A stretch of DNA of 64,000 nucleotides, taken from Pseudovibrio denitrificans JCM 12308. Lineage in GTDB: Bacteria; Pseudomonadota; Alphaproteobacteria; Rhizobiales; Stappiaceae. The stretch spans positions 1-64,000 of the forward strand of contig NZ_BAZK01000025.1 of assembly GCF_001310815.1 (NCBI RefSeq), given 5' to 3'. The translations under genes and the position numbers were made by a program. Below the pieces are notes generated by a model. It ran no database searches, was not told where the DNA came from, and worked only from the letters and a program-made list of their open reading frames with translations. Position 1 is the stretch's first letter, and the number at the start of each line of letters is the position of its first letter. This document shows positions 62,697 through 64,000 of this stretch, in pieces.

Positions 62697-64000
62697 TTAG
62701 TCTCTCACATTCTGACGCCAGCCGATGGCAGCGAACAGCTTGCTGTAGCAGGCGGCCTTTTGCGTGATCTGCTCCGCATCCGGCTTGTTGGCACGGGTGG
62801 ACCAGCCGATTTCTGAAATGCCCAGAATGCGCGGTGCCATCATACTTTCCATATTGGCATCGCGCAGCACAACCTCGGACCACAAGCAACCTTGCGCGCC
62901 GATGATCTTACCTTCCAGCTCTGGCTCATTTTCCGGTACCGGATCCCAGTTGACGCTGTCAGCAAGGCTGGTGATGCCTGCCCAGTTGAGGCCGATCTCG
63001 TTGAACTCGCCTGATGGTGCAATATCCCAGTAGGCGTGGGCGGCTGGGGTCATGACGACGGAATAGCCTTTGCGGGCGGCTTCAAGACCCGGTCCCTGCT
63101 GTGTCCATGAGAACAGGATGGCGTCGTTGTTGATGCCACCGTTCGCGCCTTTGGCTGCTTCCTCCCAAGCGGCGGGGCGCACGCCCAGCGAGCTGACGTA
63201 GGCCCCCAGTTTGTCCATCATCCAGCCTTGCACATCATCAGCGGTCTCTAACCCCTGCTCTGCCTTGAGCTTTTCAATGGCTGGGGATTTGGTCCACGCT
63301 GCTGGTGGGCGTTCATCACATCCCAGATGGAGATGCGCGAACGGGAAGATGCCGGAGACTTCTTTGGCCAGCGCCTCCATATAGGCCCATGCTTCCGGCA
63401 ATGCCGGGTTGATGGTGTTGTTCAGGTAGCCGTGAACGGAGACCTCGTTGCTTTCATCGGCAGTCTCGCGCAGTTCCGGATGAATTTGGAGCACGGCCCA
63501 GGAGTGGGCGGGTATCTCGATCTCCGGCAGAACTTCGATATGAAGCGCTTTGGCGTGCTCTACCAGTCGTTTTGCAAAGGCCTTGGAATAAGTGCCGCCT
63601 TGCGGGCCATCCGCAGCGCCATAGATGCCGGGCACAACACGGCCCTCTCCACGCATGCCGGATTTCTTCCAGAGTTCCGGATAACTTTCCACCTCCAGAC
63701 GGAAGGCTCATCATCGCAGAAGTGCCAATGGAAGCGGTTAAGCTTGAGCAAGGCCATCATATCGACAAGTCGCAGCAGTGTTTCCGGCTCGTAGTAATGG
63801 CGGGCGCAATCCAGATGCTGACCGCGCCATTCAAAGCGCGGCACGTCTGCTATCTGACCGCATGGAATGGTGCCGCCATAGATCTGCTTGAGATTGAGAA
63901 GGGTGATCGCGCCATAAAAAGCGCCGGCTGCTGCGGATGCGGTGAGCGTGATGCCATCTGGCGCAATTGTCAGCTCATAGGCATCTTCTGCCAGCCCAGC
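62697..64000 (-). CDS. Beta-N-acetylhexosaminidase (GH20), 5'-partial, frameshifted near 63712
   Basis: GH20 enzyme releasing terminal GlcNAc/GalNAc from oligosaccharides. The start lies beyond 64000. The upstream part has AYELTIAPDGITLTASAAAGAFYGAITLL (domain 2 of GH20), LLRLVDMMALLKLNRFHWHFCDDE; the second frame has GGTYSKAFAKRLVEHAKALHIEVLPEIEIPAHSWA, FPFAHLHLGCDERPPAAW with the catalytic Asp-Glu pair, and the TIM-barrel end. One lost G (GAGCC for GAGGCC) joins DDEAFRLEVESYPELW. No signal peptide is visible because the start is missing, so its location cannot be told. It feeds the ABC importer. Confidence 0.9.

Noticed and set aside
1..64000. CRISPR arrays, tRNA or rRNA genes, insertion sequences, prophage genes
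   Set aside because: None was seen: no regular spaced repeats, cloverleaf sequences, transposase or phage structural genes.

Overview
The window looks like a chromosomal segment from a marine alphaproteobacterium of the Hyphomicrobiales, most like Pseudovibrio or a close relative (inference). The reasons are moderate GC content, mostly alphaproteobacterial protein families (DUF1127, TRAP and ABC uptake systems, cytochrome bd of the CIO type, FeoABC, the AraC-monooxygenase-SDR set), Fnr/FixK-type TTGAT-N4-ATCAA boxes, and four copies of a REP-like palindrome with a CCGAAAACCGG core of the kind common in this order. No rRNA, tRNA, CRISPR array, insertion sequence or prophage was recognised.

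Layout. 1-6 kb: a 5'-partial glutathione S-transferase, a DUF1330 protein, a glutamine amidotransferase, a polar amino-acid ABC permease and binding protein, a Na+/Pi cotransporter and an uncharacterised Cys/His protein. 6-10.8 kb: a DMT exporter, two paralogous LysR genes flanking a DUF1127 gene, and a phasin-like gene. 10.9-16.5 kb: a membrane class III adenylate cyclase, rsmE, xseA and a GNAT protein. 16.6-19.8 kb: a TRAP transporter (dctP, dctQ, dctM). 20.2-24.1 kb: a tandem universal stress protein and a Pat-type acyl-CoA synthetase/acetyltransferase. 24.2-27.7 kb: a ThDP enzyme and an APH/P-loop kinase fusion. 27.9-34.5 kb: feoABC, two DUF805 proteins, and cydAB with a small DUF2474-like subunit. 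35-37.5 kb: a cyclic-nucleotide phosphodiesterase, an anchored isochorismatase-like hydrolase and panB. 37.8-41.3 kb: an AraC regulator, a flavin monooxygenase and an SDR. 41.4-42.4 kb: a standalone caspase-like (clan CD) protease candidate. 42.4-46.5 kb: a PuuB-like oxidase, a second amidotransferase, an epimerase and a third LysR. 47-50.5 kb: a type I secretion ABC/HlyD pair. 50.6-64 kb: an amino-sugar locus with a ten-gene minus-strand operon (ABC importer, Gfo/Idh oxidoreductase, two SIS proteins, ROK kinase, GatZ/KbaZ protein, NagA), a divergent GntR regulator and a GH20 hexosaminidase.

How it works together. The last 13 kb encodes release, uptake and catabolism of N-acetylated hexosamines, probably GalNAc because AgaS and AgaZ/KbaZ homologues are both present. 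Fnr-type boxes before the LysR/DUF1127 pair, the stress-protein gene and feoABC, plus cytochrome bd, indicate a life that includes low oxygen.

Data quality matters for every reader of this window. Fifteen genes are split by about 22 frameshifts. Every one is in the direction of a single lost base (one gene needs two), most can be repaired by lengthening a run of identical bases by one, and no internal in-frame stop codons are needed to explain any of them. This is the signature of homopolymer sequencing error rather than gene decay, so these genes are annotated as CDS across the break and the break positions are given.
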